DNA of 45,339 bases from CAZFNQ01 sp964520375 (lineage in GTDB: Bacteria > Patescibacteriota > Saccharimonadia > Saccharimonadales > JANWIN01): the NCBI GenBank assembly GCA_964520375.1, contig CAZFNQ010000003.1:1-45339 (forward strand). Direction: 5' to 3'. The position numbers and the translations under genes were made by a program. Of the stretch, positions 24,674 through 32,965 are shown piece after piece. The notes beneath the pieces are model-generated. The model was not told the origin of the DNA. It ran no database searches and saw nothing but the letters and a program-made list of their open reading frames with translations. The stretch's first letter is position 1, and each line of letters begins with the position of its first letter.

Positions 24674-26452
24674 TCACCCAGCAATCTCGTATTCCTTAAG
24701 CTTCTTTTTGGTAGCTGCGGTATGGCCGTGTTGTAATCTTAGTAGCTGGTCGTATATGCCGCCACTATGGGCTAACTCACCGGGTGAACCAATTTCACTG
24801 ACTCGGCCGTTTTGCAGCGTAATAATCTCATCGACATGCTGAATAGTGCTCAAGCGGTGAGCAATAATCAGGGTGGTGCGGCCTGTCATCAGCCGCTCTA
24901 AGGCTTCCTGAACCATAGCCTCGCTCTTACTGTCTAGGCTACTAGTTGCTTCATCGAGCACTAAAATAGGCGCATCTTTAAGTAGAGCCCGGGCAATAGC
25001 AATGCGCTGTTTTTGACCGCCGCTTAGTTTAAGCCCGCGTTCACCGATCTCTGTGTCATAACCTTTGTCAAACTTTGCGATAAATTCATGGGCATTGGCT
25101 GCCTTGGCGGCCTCTATTACCCGCTGCTTACCGGCTTTAGGGTTGGCGTAGGCAATATTTTCATAGACGCTGCCACTAAATAGGGCGGCGTCTTGAAAGA
25201 CTACACCAATTTGAGAACGCAGGCTTTCCTGGGTAACTCCAGCAATATTTTGGCCGTCAATTGAGATTCCACCCTTTTGCGGCTCGTACAGTCTGAGTAA
25301 TAGGTTGGTTATTGTGGTCTTGCCTTCGCCGCTTTCACCGACCAGGGCTACTTTGCTGTCAGGCTCAATTACAAAACTCAGTCCTCTAAGCACCTGACTG
25401 TCGCCGTAGGCAAAAGTGACATTCTCATAGACAATTTCGCCCTTGGTTACTTTTAATGGTTTGGCGTTTTTATCGTCTGTTATTTCTGGCTTTTGATCCA
25501 TGGCTTCAAAATAGTCTTTACTGTTGGCAATGGCGCGTTGGGTGCGGTCAACCAAAAAACTGATGCTAAAAATAGGTATGCGGATAAGTAAAGCGTACTG
25601 AATTAGTAGCACCATCACACCCAGGGTGTAATGTCCGCGGGCAGTTTGGACAAAAATATACATAAAAACCGCAAAGAATATTAGAGCTAGTACCGAGCGG
25701 CGGGCAACGTCCTGCTTGTGCCAGTATTGACTCTGCGGTTTGGTGGTATCAACTGCTTTTTGAAGACGGTGGTTGAAGAAATTAAGCTCACGAGCTTCTT
25801 GGATAAAGCTCTTGACGACTTTAATTTGTAAGACGCTTTCGGCAAACCGGCCGCTGCCGACGTCCAACTCTTCATTAATTTGTTTTTGATAGTTTTGCCA
25901 TTTGTTGCTAGTCTTGGCTGTCATCCAGATAAAAATTGGGTACAGAAGCAGCAGCATCAGGGCTACTGGCCAGGAGTAGTAGGCCACAATTATAAGTGTA
26001 AAGACGGTACTGAAGATAAACTGTAAAAAGTTGTTACTGAACATTTGTACAAAGTCGCCAATATCTTGGATACCTCGGTTCATTCGGTTGATGATAGTGC
26101 CAGTCAGTTCCCTGTCAAAGTATGTCTGCGGTAAACTCATCAAGTGTTGGTAGTAGCTGGCACTCATAAATTGTTTTAGTTTAATAGCTAGTATGTCACC
26201 TAAGTAACCACCGATATTACTGAAGATGGTTTGGCCAATGTCGGTCAAGAAAATTAAGGCTGCAAACAATGCTACAAGTTTAACGTTGGCGTGGCCGCCA
26301 CCGGCCAGTTTGGTAATTTGATCAATGGCGCCTTTGGTAAATAGCGGTACCAGCTGGCTCATGGCAGCCAGTAATATTGTGAATAGACCAATGGCAACGT
26401 AGTAGCGCCACAGACTGCCGGTATATTTAATAATTCGCCAAATGTATTTCAT
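24674..26452 (-). CDS. ABC exporter, fused membrane and ATPase domains (MsbA/MDR-like)
   Basis: A 592-residue half-transporter, active as a dimer. Six membrane helices occupy about residues 15-310, with the L-P-x-x-Y-F-D coupling motif. The ATPase domain (about 345-580) has Walker A G-E-S-G-E-G-K-T-T, a Q-loop, the signature L-S-G-G-Q-K-Q-R, Walker B I-L-V-L-D-E and the switch histidine in I-A-H-R-L-S-T. Lipid, peptide or drug export is possible; the substrate is unknown. A perfect 16-bp palindrome lies 23 nt upstream of the ATG. Confidence 0.95.
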   Translation of the reverse strand: MKYIWRIIKYTGSLWRYYVAIGLFTILLAAMSQLVPLFTKGAIDQITKLAGGGHANVKLVALFAALIFLTDIGQTIFSNIGGYLGDILAIKLKQFMSASYYQHLMSLPQTYFDRELTGTIINRMNRGIQDIGDFVQMFSNNFLQFIFSTVFTLIIVAYYSWPVALMLLLLYPIFIWMTAKTSNKWQNYQKQINEELDVGSGRFAESVLQIKVVKSFIQEARELNFFNHRLQKAVDTTKPQSQYWHKQDVARRSVLALIFFAVFMYIFVQTARGHYTLGVMVLLIQYALLIRIPIFSISFLVDRTQRAIANSKDYFEAMDQKPEITDDKNAKPLKVTKGEIVYENVTFAYGDSQVLRGLSFVIEPDSKVALVGESGEGKTTITNLLLRLYEPQKGGISIDGQNIAGVTQESLRSQIGVVFQDAALFSGSVYENIAYANPKAGKQRVIEAAKAANAHEFIAKFDKGYDTEIGERGLKLSGGQKQRIAIARALLKDAPILVLDEATSSLDSKSEAMVQEALERLMTGRTTLIIAHRLSTIQHVDEIITLQNGRVSEIGSPGELAHSGGIYDQLLRLQHGHTAATKKKLKEYEIAG

Positions 26453-26475
26453 AAAACAAGTCTCGCTTGATTAAA

Positions 26476-26491
26476 GCTTAACATGTTAAGC
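26476..26491. promoter_or_regulatory. Perfect 16-bp palindrome upstream of the ABC exporter
   Basis: GCTTAACATGTTAAGC reads the same on both strands. It lies between the pheT stop (26499) and the exporter start (26452). With no central loop it suits a dimeric-repressor operator better than an RNA hairpin. The regulator is not identified. Confidence 0.5.
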
Positions 26492-26498
26492 ATAGTAT

Positions 26499-29045
26499 TT
26501 ACAAGCGTTCAGCATCTAATTTGGCTTGGGCAGCCACTGCTACTTTATCCAGGGCTGAATTCACTTCCTCAGTAGTTAAAGTTCGTTCAAAGCTGGCGAT
26601 CGTGAAACGAAGAGCTATATGCTTGTGGCTTTTATCTTGTTCGCCTTGATAAATGTCTAGCGGTGCAAACCAAAAAGCAGATTTGGCTGGTGTTTGTATA
26701 TTTTGCTGCATGAAATCAAACAACTCAGCGTAAGCTAAGCTAGCCGGTACTTTTAGTGAAATGTCTTGTTCGACTTTAGGGAACCTGGGCAAAGCGACAT
26801 AACTTGATTGTCTACCACGAAGCCTCAATAGTTGCCCAACGTCTAGTTCAAATCCGGCAATAAACTGGGGCAGCTTGAGATTTTTACGAACCGCGGTTCT
26901 AAATTCACCAAGTTCGCCGATAAATTGGCCGTCACTCGTTTTAACAATGGCGCTACGTAGTTTCTCAAAGGGGGCGATGGCGGCTTGGCTAATGCCGATT
27001 TTGGGCTCATGATTGTCTGCCGGTTCAAAAACCGGATTGGTTAGTCCTAGGTCTGCCAACAGATCGGTTAGATAGTGCTTGGCTTGGTAATAAGCTGCGC
27101 CTTGGTATTTTTGCCGAGCAATTTTATCATCGGCGGCAAAGACTAGGGCCAAACGCTGATCTTCAACGGGAAGTTTGTCGGCGTCTACTAAGTCCTTGGC
27201 GTGCACTGGGTTCATTTCAAATATGGCAAACTCTCCGTAACCCTGCTTTATATTGGGATGAATCTTTTCCAGTAAACTTGGGATCAAACTTAGACGGTAA
27301 TACTGCAAATCCGGGCTAATGGCATTGCTTAGTTCAAATGCGTTGTCTTTGCTCTGACCGACTTTGTCCAGTAGGTCGCCGCGGACAAAGCTGTAAGTCA
27401 GGACTTCATTGGCGCCGGCGCTGCTAAGACTACGACGAATAGTATCTTTGATATCCAACATTGGACTACGCTCAGTCGGTTTTATAGTCCGTTTAGGCAG
27501 TTCCAGCGGCAAATGGTCATAACCGTATAGCCGCCCAACTTCCTCAACTATATCTTCGGGAATTTCTACATCCGTTCGCCAAAACGGTGCAGTGACAATA
27601 AGCTCTTCCCCATTAACCTGCACCCCAAATTCTACGTTTGTCAGTAGTTTGGCCATTTCCTCGGCTGACAGCTTTTCACCAAGGCGGTCATTTATAAATT
27701 GAGCGTTAACTGTGACGGGCGACGACGGGTTTAACTCACCATGAATGTCTTTAACTAAGCTAGCCGGTTGGCCACCGGCGATTTCACCAATTAATTTCAT
27801 AGCGTAGGCCATGACTCGGTCATTTTGCTTTGGGCTTTGGCCTTTAGTAAATCGCGTAACTGCGTCTGTGAACAGGCCATATTGCATGGCTGTGCGTCTA
27901 ATGTTGTACATATCAAAGGTGGCGCATTCCAAAACTATATTTTTTGTTCCGCTGTCTACTTCAGTGTCACCGCCGCCCATGACGCCACCTATACCTACCG
28001 GTACATCATGACTAGTAATTAAGATCGTATTCTCGTCTTGAAGTTCTAGCGCTTTGCCGCCTAACAAATTAATATTTTCACCTTTGCGCGATAGGCGGGC
28101 TTCGAGATTTAGGCTTGGCTGTTTGCTAACGGCCATTAGTTTATCGGCGTCGTAGGCATGCAGCGGCTGGCCAGTCAATAGCATAACGTAGTTGGTGATG
28201 TCGACTATGTTGTTAATAGGTTTACCGCCGACTCGACTAAGATAGCTCTGGAGCCAAACAGGGCTTGGTTTAATGGCTACGTCTTTTATAGTCACCGCCA
28301 TAAAGCGGGGCACAAGTTTAGCGTCTTGGACTTTTACTTCCAAGGGCATTGTTCCAGGTTCTGACCTGTGTAACATTGGCTCCTGAGGGCTTAGATACCA
28401 GTCGGGGCTTTTGTAAGCCAGTTGCTGGATGCCAGCTAACTCGCGGGCCACACCCAAAATGCCAAAACAATCCGGCCGATGCGTGAACATCTTATTCTCA
28501 ATGTCTACAATGACATCATCTAACCATAGGGCTATGGCAAGTGAATCACCAACCTTCGTACCCTCTTTGATCTCTGTTTGCCTTAGTTCTAAAATGCCGC
28601 TATGATCGTCACTAAGGCCAAGTTCGTGTGGGCTGGCTAGCATTCCGTGGCTGATTTGGCCGCGAATGTCACGAGCCTCAAGCACCAATGGTTCCTTGCC
28701 CAGTGTGCTTGGCACAGTTATGCCGGGTGGTATCCAGGCAGCTAACATGCCCTCGCGTACATTTGTCGCCCCACAAACAATTTGAACATGGCCGGCGCTG
28801 TCGCGCTCGACGTCCGTAACCTTGCCTCCGTCATCTACGTTGCAAACAGTTAATTTATTGGCGCTGCTATGCGCTTGGACGCTGATCACTTTTACCACCA
28901 CAATGCCTTCGTAGCGCGGCCCCAACTCCGTGATTTCCTCAATGGCACCCAATTGGGCGCCGATTTTGTCCAGTAATATATCTTTGCCAATGGCGGTAAG
29001 ATTGACGCTGCTATAGTGCTGAGCCCAATTTAAGCTAACTTTCAT
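26499..29045 (-). CDS. pheT: Phenylalanyl-tRNA synthetase beta subunit
   Basis: An 848-residue PheT. The N-terminal tRNA-binding OB (EMAP-like) domain is at about 40-160 (V-V-V-K-V-I-S-V-Q-A-H). B3/B4 editing domain follows with N-N-I-V-D-I-T-N-Y and Q-P-L-H-A-Y-D-A-D-K. Then B5 and the catalytic-like core (E-E-V-G-R-L-Y-G-Y-D), ending in the ferredoxin-like anticodon-binding domain (R-F-P-K-V-E-Q-D-I). It starts 4 nt inside the pheS stop (ATGA). Slightly long but within family range. Confidence 0.97.
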   Translation of the reverse strand: MKVSLNWAQHYSSVNLTAIGKDILLDKIGAQLGAIEEITELGPRYEGIVVVKVISVQAHSSANKLTVCNVDDGGKVTDVERDSAGHVQIVCGATNVREGMLAAWIPPGITVPSTLGKEPLVLEARDIRGQISHGMLASPHELGLSDDHSGILELRQTEIKEGTKVGDSLAIALWLDDVIVDIENKMFTHRPDCFGILGVARELAGIQQLAYKSPDWYLSPQEPMLHRSEPGTMPLEVKVQDAKLVPRFMAVTIKDVAIKPSPVWLQSYLSRVGGKPINNIVDITNYVMLLTGQPLHAYDADKLMAVSKQPSLNLEARLSRKGENINLLGGKALELQDENTILITSHDVPVGIGGVMGGGDTEVDSGTKNIVLECATFDMYNIRRTAMQYGLFTDAVTRFTKGQSPKQNDRVMAYAMKLIGEIAGGQPASLVKDIHGELNPSSPVTVNAQFINDRLGEKLSAEEMAKLLTNVEFGVQVNGEELIVTAPFWRTDVEIPEDIVEEVGRLYGYDHLPLELPKRTIKPTERSPMLDIKDTIRRSLSSAGANEVLTYSFVRGDLLDKVGQSKDNAFELSNAISPDLQYYRLSLIPSLLEKIHPNIKQGYGEFAIFEMNPVHAKDLVDADKLPVEDQRLALVFAADDKIARQKYQGAAYYQAKHYLTDLLADLGLTNPVFEPADNHEPKIGISQAAIAPFEKLRSAIVKTSDGQFIGELGEFRTAVRKNLKLPQFIAGFELDVGQLLRLRGRQSSYVALPRFPKVEQDISLKVPASLAYAELFDFMQQNIQTPAKSAFWFAPLDIYQGEQDKSHKHIALRFTIASFERTLTTEEVNSALDKVAVAAQAKLDAERL

Positions 29046-30079
29046 TTAAACTGCCTTAAAAAGTCTAGTTTAGCGCTTTCAAAATGTCGGATGTCTTCCA
29101 CGTCGTATTTCATCATAACTAAGCGGTCTATCCCACCTCCCCAGGCAAAGCCTGTGTATTCAGCGGGACTAATACCGGCTTCTTTTAGGACATTAGGATG
29201 TATCATGCCGCAACCGAGTAGTTCAATCCAACCGGTATAAGAGCAGATATTGCAGCCTCGTTTTTTACAAAAAGGACAACTCAGAGCAAATTCAAAACTG
29301 GGTTCCGTAAAAGGGAAGTAAAAGGGCTGGGTTTTAACCTCAATATCCTGCTTATAGTACTCACTTAAGAAAGACTTGAGCGTGGCGATTAAGTGTCCGG
29401 CGTGAATATTTTTATCTACGTAGACTCCCTCTAATTGGTAAAAGGTGTGCTCATGCCGGGCATCTAAATCCTCATTCCTAAACACCCGTCCGGGAATAAC
29501 CACACGGATACCTTCGCCCTTATCCAGATTACCCTTGTACTGCTTGAGCACGCGGTTTTGCATAGTACTGGTATGAGCTGGGGCAATAAAGCCTTCACTG
29601 GTCATGAAACTGTCATAATCGTCACGGGCTGGATGACCAGGTGGAAAATTTAGGCTGGTAAACATGTGGTAATCGTCATCTATTTGGCGTGATTCGACTG
29701 CTGTGAATCCCATTCGGGCAAAAATATCCAGCACTGTTGCCAGCTCCGTCATCAGCGGATGGCGACTACCGTTTTCACTGGTTAGCAGTTGCGGCCGCTT
29801 ATTTGCCGGTACATTAGCGTCAAAGGGCGCCGTTACATCAACGGGCTGCACAACTTCACTAGCCTCTTGATGAGCAGCAGCCAATTGTACCAGTTCAGCT
29901 TTTAGTTCATTTAGTTCTTTGCCAAAGGCGGCTCGCTGATCTTGCGGTAGCGTAGGGATTTGGGCATATAGCGCCTTAAGCTCGGTTGCTCGTAAAACAG
30001 CTTGCTTATCGGCAGCATCAGTTAGTCGTTGCTTTAATACTTCAGCAACTTGGGCGATGTTTTGGTTGGCATAAGTCAT
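29042..30079 (-). CDS. pheS: Phenylalanyl-tRNA synthetase alpha subunit
   Basis: A 345-residue PheS. An N-terminal coiled-coil (about 1-85) for tRNA contact is followed by the class II catalytic core: motif 2 in R-V-F-R-N-E-D-L-D-A-R-H-E-H-T-F, and motif 3 in G-F-A-W-G-G-G-I-D-R-L. A short insertion has four cysteines, C-P-F-C-K-K-R-G-C-N-I-C, suggesting a zinc knuckle as seen in some bacterial PheS. An extended -10 box sits 11 nt before the ATG; no Shine-Dalgarno. Confidence 0.97.
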   Translation of the reverse strand: MTYANQNIAQVAEVLKQRLTDAADKQAVLRATELKALYAQIPTLPQDQRAAFGKELNELKAELVQLAAAHQEASEVVQPVDVTAPFDANVPANKRPQLLTSENGSRHPLMTELATVLDIFARMGFTAVESRQIDDDYHMFTSLNFPPGHPARDDYDSFMTSEGFIAPAHTSTMQNRVLKQYKGNLDKGEGIRVVIPGRVFRNEDLDARHEHTFYQLEGVYVDKNIHAGHLIATLKSFLSEYYKQDIEVKTQPFYFPFTEPSFEFALSCPFCKKRGCNICSYTGWIELLGCGMIHPNVLKEAGISPAEYTGFAWGGGIDRLVMMKYDVEDIRHFESAKLDFLRQFK

Positions 30080-30090
30080 ACTTGCTTTAG

Positions 30091-30099
30091 ATTATACCA
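30091..30099 (-). promoter_or_regulatory. Extended -10 promoter TGGTATAAT of pheST
   Basis: TG-G-TATAAT on the minus strand with 11 nt to the pheS ATG. Expected leader of only a few bases. Good match to an extended -10 element. Confidence 0.55.
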
Positions 30100-30167
30100 A
30101 ACTGTTGACGCCTAACTTCTCGCGGTTAGTAAAAAATTTAACAACAAGCGCTTTTGACCGGGTGGTC

Positions 30168-30173
30168 TATAAT
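30168..30173 (+). promoter_or_regulatory. -10 box TATAAT of the purF-like gene
   Basis: TATAAT on the plus strand, about 25 nt before the GTG start at 30199, with the ribosome site GGAGGG (30186-30191) between. It lies downstream of the ATG at 30154, which argues against that ATG. Confidence 0.5.
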
Positions 30174-30198
30174 GGTGTGGAATACGGAGGGCTTTAGC

Positions 30199-31650
30199 GT
30201 GAGTGAGTTACTCGCACCAGAAATACATGATAAATGTGCTGTGGCGGGAGCTTCTACTTCAAATTCCGAGATTAATGTTACCGAGCAAGTCTTTCTAGCC
30301 CTGGATGCTCTGCAGCATCGTGGTGATGCTGGCAGCGGTTTAGTAGCCCTAACATTTGATGGTAAATTTGATTTCCACAGAGGTGCCGGTTTAGTAAAAG
30401 ACGTATATACTACCGAGGATTTAGAGCAACTAGCTGGTACTAGCGCGATTGGCAACAACCGTTATCCCACCTCTGGCAAAGGTTTCCATCCCCAGCCAGT
30501 TATTCTTGACGATGTCAAGCTGGCACTTGGTATGAATGGGACTCTTTCAGTTACTGATGAACTTGAATCATTTTTAAGCGCCTCCAACATACATGTTGAC
30601 GATGATAATGACACCGAAATGATAACCTACGGTCTGGCCCAGTTTATGCGCCAAGGCATGGAGTTGCCCGATGCTGTTGAACGCATATTTCCACTTTTAA
30701 AAGGTGCCTTTTCAATCGTGGCTCAGCACCGTGAAATGGTGGTAGCTTTTCGGGATCACTTAGGCATTAGGCCATACAGTTTAGCCGAAATTCAAGACGG
30801 CTTTATGGTTTCGTCTGAAACTTGCGGATTCTACCCAAGTCACGCTAAATTCGTCAGAGACGTCGTTCCAGGCGAAATGATAGTTATGACCAAAGGCGAT
30901 ATGGAATCACGCCAAATTGCCGAGCCTAATCCTAAGCGGGATATTTTTGAGGACGTTTATTTTAGCCGAATAGATAGTGAACAAGGCGGTGAATCTGTTG
31001 GCCAAAGACGGTACCGGATGGGTCAAGAATTAGCCCAACAGTACCCGCTGGAGGGTGATAATTATTTGGTTGTAGGTGTGCCAGAATCTGCCCTACCAAT
31101 CGCTGAGGGGTATGCTAATACCACTGGTCTGGAAAAACGAGATGTGCTCGTAAAGCATCGCTTTCGCGGTGGCCGGTCTTTTCAGCAAGCAACCCAAAAG
31201 CAGCGTCGTCAATATTTAGAACGTAAGTTTAGTTATGTCTCTGGAGTAGCCGATAACCGCGATGTCATATTAGTTGATGATTCAATTGTTAGGTTAAATA
31301 CTGCCAGGGTTGTTAAAAACTTGCTGATGAGGGCTGGTGCCAAGTCGGTGACGTTTTTAGTCGGCTCACCGCCAATTGGCTATCCTGACTTCTCCGGAAT
31401 CGATACCCCAAAACAAAATAAGTTGATTGCTTCTCATTTGACACCAGAACAAATTAGACAAAAAATTGGTTGCAAAGGCCTGGGTTATTTAGCCCTGAGT
31501 CGATTGATAAGAGCCACAGGCCAACCGGCAGACGTCTTTAATCTGGCTAGTTTTACCGGCAAGTACCCATATGAAATAGGTAGCCATGACAAACACATTA
31601 GGGATTCGGTTAGCTTGGATTATTTAGAAAACGCCTCAGCAATGGGCTAG
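30199..31650 (+). CDS. PurF-like amidophosphoribosyltransferase homologue, divergent
   Basis: A 483-residue homologue of PurF. I start at the GTG with GGAGGG upstream, which gives a 12-residue propeptide before the catalytic Cys13 (H-D-K-C-A-V-A-G), as in Bacillus-type PurF. The glutaminase half keeps R-Y-P-T-S-G and the oxyanion N-G (G-M-N-G-T). The phosphoribosyltransferase loop reads D-D-S-I-V-R-L-N-T instead of D-D-S-I-V-R-G-T-T, and the C-terminal iron-sulfur cysteine motif reads N-L-A-S-F-T-G-K-Y-P instead of C-x-x-C-F-T-G-K-Y-P. No other purine gene is in the window. Substrate and activity are uncertain. Confidence 0.85.
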   Translation: MSELLAPEIHDKCAVAGASTSNSEINVTEQVFLALDALQHRGDAGSGLVALTFDGKFDFHRGAGLVKDVYTTEDLEQLAGTSAIGNNRYPTSGKGFHPQPVILDDVKLALGMNGTLSVTDELESFLSASNIHVDDDNDTEMITYGLAQFMRQGMELPDAVERIFPLLKGAFSIVAQHREMVVAFRDHLGIRPYSLAEIQDGFMVSSETCGFYPSHAKFVRDVVPGEMIVMTKGDMESRQIAEPNPKRDIFEDVYFSRIDSEQGGESVGQRRYRMGQELAQQYPLEGDNYLVVGVPESALPIAEGYANTTGLEKRDVLVKHRFRGGRSFQQATQKQRRQYLERKFSYVSGVADNRDVILVDDSIVRLNTARVVKNLLMRAGAKSVTFLVGSPPIGYPDFSGIDTPKQNKLIASHLTPEQIRQKIGCKGLGYLALSRLIRATGQPADVFNLASFTGKYPYEIGSHDKHIRDSVSLDYLENASAMG

Positions 31651-31660
31651 ACTATTAGCT

Positions 31661-32155
31661 ATGGCACAGTTTAGTTTTGATATTGTCAGTGATTATGACA
31701 AGGCCGAGATGAATAACGTCTTCGACCAAGTCCAGCGGGAAATTACCACCCGTTATGATTTCAAGGGAACTCCGGCCCAACTGGAATGGCTGGACGATAG
31801 AGATGGTTTCAAGGTAACCGGCAATGGTGACTGGCAGATCGATGCAATTTTGGATATTGTTCGCAAGAAATTAGCTAACCGCGGACAGAGCCAAAAAGCT
31901 CTAGATACGTCGGCAATTGCTGACAATAGTAACCTAAAATCTGTTAAGAAGGTTCACTTTAGGCATGGGCTGGATCAAGATAAGGCCAAGAAAATAACCA
32001 GTCTGATCCGTGATAAATTCCCTAAGATTAAAACACTAATTCAAGGTGACACTGTACGTGTGATCAGCTCGGCCAAAGATGACCTCCAAGCCGTTATGCA
32101 ACTAATCAAAACCCAGGACTTTGATTTTCCCGTCAACTTCACCAATTACCGCTAG
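31661..32155 (+). CDS. yajQ: YajQ-family nucleotide-binding protein
   Basis: A 164-residue YajQ (DUF520) protein with two tandem ferredoxin-like domains. Typical parts are F-S-F-D-I-V-S at the start, N-V-F-D-Q-V-Q-R-E-I-T-T-R-Y-D-F-K-G, and D-L-Q-A-V-M-Q-L-I near the end, followed by D-F-P-V-N-F-T-N-Y-R. Family members bind cyclic di-GMP or other nucleotides in some species. It begins 10 nt after the PurF-like gene and is probably co-transcribed with it. Confidence 0.93.
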   Translation: MAQFSFDIVSDYDKAEMNNVFDQVQREITTRYDFKGTPAQLEWLDDRDGFKVTGNGDWQIDAILDIVRKKLANRGQSQKALDTSAIADNSNLKSVKKVHFRHGLDQDKAKKITSLIRDKFPKIKTLIQGDTVRVISSAKDDLQAVMQLIKTQDFDFPVNFTNYR

Positions 32156-32158
32156 GCT

Positions 32159-32224
32159 GCCAACAGGTTGACAACTAGGAAAACAAGCTTAAAATTGCCT
32201 TTAGGAGAATTAAAAATATAAATG
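32159..32224 (+). repeat. Promoter/leader direct repeat, copy 1
   Basis: A 66-nt segment ending in the ATG of the first secreted paralogue. It matches 32900-32965 at about 56 of 66 positions without gaps in my hand alignment. It contains the -35, -10 and TTTAGGAGAA ribosome site. Confidence 0.8.
32168..32195 (+). promoter_or_regulatory. Promoter TTGACA-16-TAAAAT, first paralogue
   Basis: Consensus -35 (32168-32173), 16-nt spacer and 5/6 -10 (32190-32195). The leader is about 20 nt and starts almost at the ribosome site. Confidence 0.7.
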
Positions 32225-32896
32225 ACGAAAAATGTCGCAAAGAAAAGGGCCAATCGTAAATTCTCATTCCCCAAAAGGCCGCGTTTCATTGTTGCCATCC
32301 TCTTTATAATGGTTTTTGCTAGTATAGGCGTCTATAGACTTACTAGAAGTCATGCCCTCACCACAATGCCTGCTACGTATGTGTCGACCTATCCTAGTTG
32401 CACGCCGATGTGTCATACCACCGGTGAATGGGCGGGTTTTAATTTGGAAATGTCAAGAGATGGCTCGATAATAGATGTACCGATTTGGAGATGGCCTGCC
32501 GGCTCACTTAAAGATAGCGTCAATTATAAGTATCAAACGAGTCACTACTTCCAATGGGGGCCTTACCATTCTGTGTACATTCCAACCAACAGGACAGGTC
32601 TACATGTCTGTTTTCATTATGCACCGTGGGGAATGGTCAATAACGGAGGATATATACGGCTTGGTACGAATTTAAACTATTCCGGAATTACTAGAGACAA
32701 TGGTACTTCTTGGTTTGAGCAAGAAATAGAACTTAAAGGCCGTGATCTGCTCCCACAGATGGTGAGATATTGCGCCTACTATCCGCTACAAAAAGGACGT
32801 ACCTATTATAATGTCGAATACCGCCTGAAGGTCAGATCAACAACAGATACAGATGCCCAGCTTGATCTCTGGAAGACAACTGTAGCTTACTACTAA
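32222..32896 (+). CDS. Secreted or membrane-anchored paralogue A, unknown family
   Basis: A 224-residue protein with a basic N-terminus (K-K-R-A-N-R-K) and a membrane segment (about 24-40, ending S-H-A, possible signal cleavage). The exported domain shares with the next gene H-T-T-G-x-W, R-W-P-A, Q-x-G-P-Y, an I-P-x-N-x-T-G-L-H-x-C block, a later C-x-x-Y and a closing V-E-Y-R-x-x-V strand. Cysteines at similar places may form disulfides. Aromatic- and strand-rich composition suggests a beta-sandwich. I do not recognise the family. It has its own strong promoter. Confidence 0.7.
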   Translation: MTKNVAKKRANRKFSFPKRPRFIVAILFIMVFASIGVYRLTRSHALTTMPATYVSTYPSCTPMCHTTGEWAGFNLEMSRDGSIIDVPIWRWPAGSLKDSVNYKYQTSHYFQWGPYHSVYIPTNRTGLHVCFHYAPWGMVNNGGYIRLGTNLNYSGITRDNGTSWFEQEIELKGRDLLPQMVRYCAYYPLQKGRTYYNVEYRLKVRSTTDTDAQLDLWKTTVAYY

Positions 32897-32899
32897 GTC

Positions 32900-32965
32900 G
32901 CTAACACGTTGACATCTGAAAAAACAAGCTTAAAATTGGCTTTAGGAGAACTAAAATTAAAAATG
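32900..32965 (+). repeat. Promoter/leader direct repeat, copy 2
   Basis: Second copy of the 66-nt promoter-leader unit (see 32159-32224). It starts 4 nt after the stop of paralogue A and ends at the ATG of paralogue B. Confidence 0.8.
32909..32936 (+). promoter_or_regulatory. Promoter TTGACA-16-TAAAAT, second paralogue
   Basis: Same layout as the first: TTGACA (32909-32914), 16 nt, TAAAAT (32931-32936). The TTG of the -35 can be mistaken for a start codon of the following gene. Confidence 0.7.

Noticed and set aside
30154..30198. ATG start for the PurF-like gene
   Set aside because: It lies upstream of the TATAAT box and lacks a ribosome site; GTG 30199 has GGAGGG and gives a normal propeptide.
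32909..32962. TTG start for secreted paralogue B
   Set aside because: This TTG is the -35 box; the ATG at 32963 aligns with the start of paralogue A in the duplicated leader.
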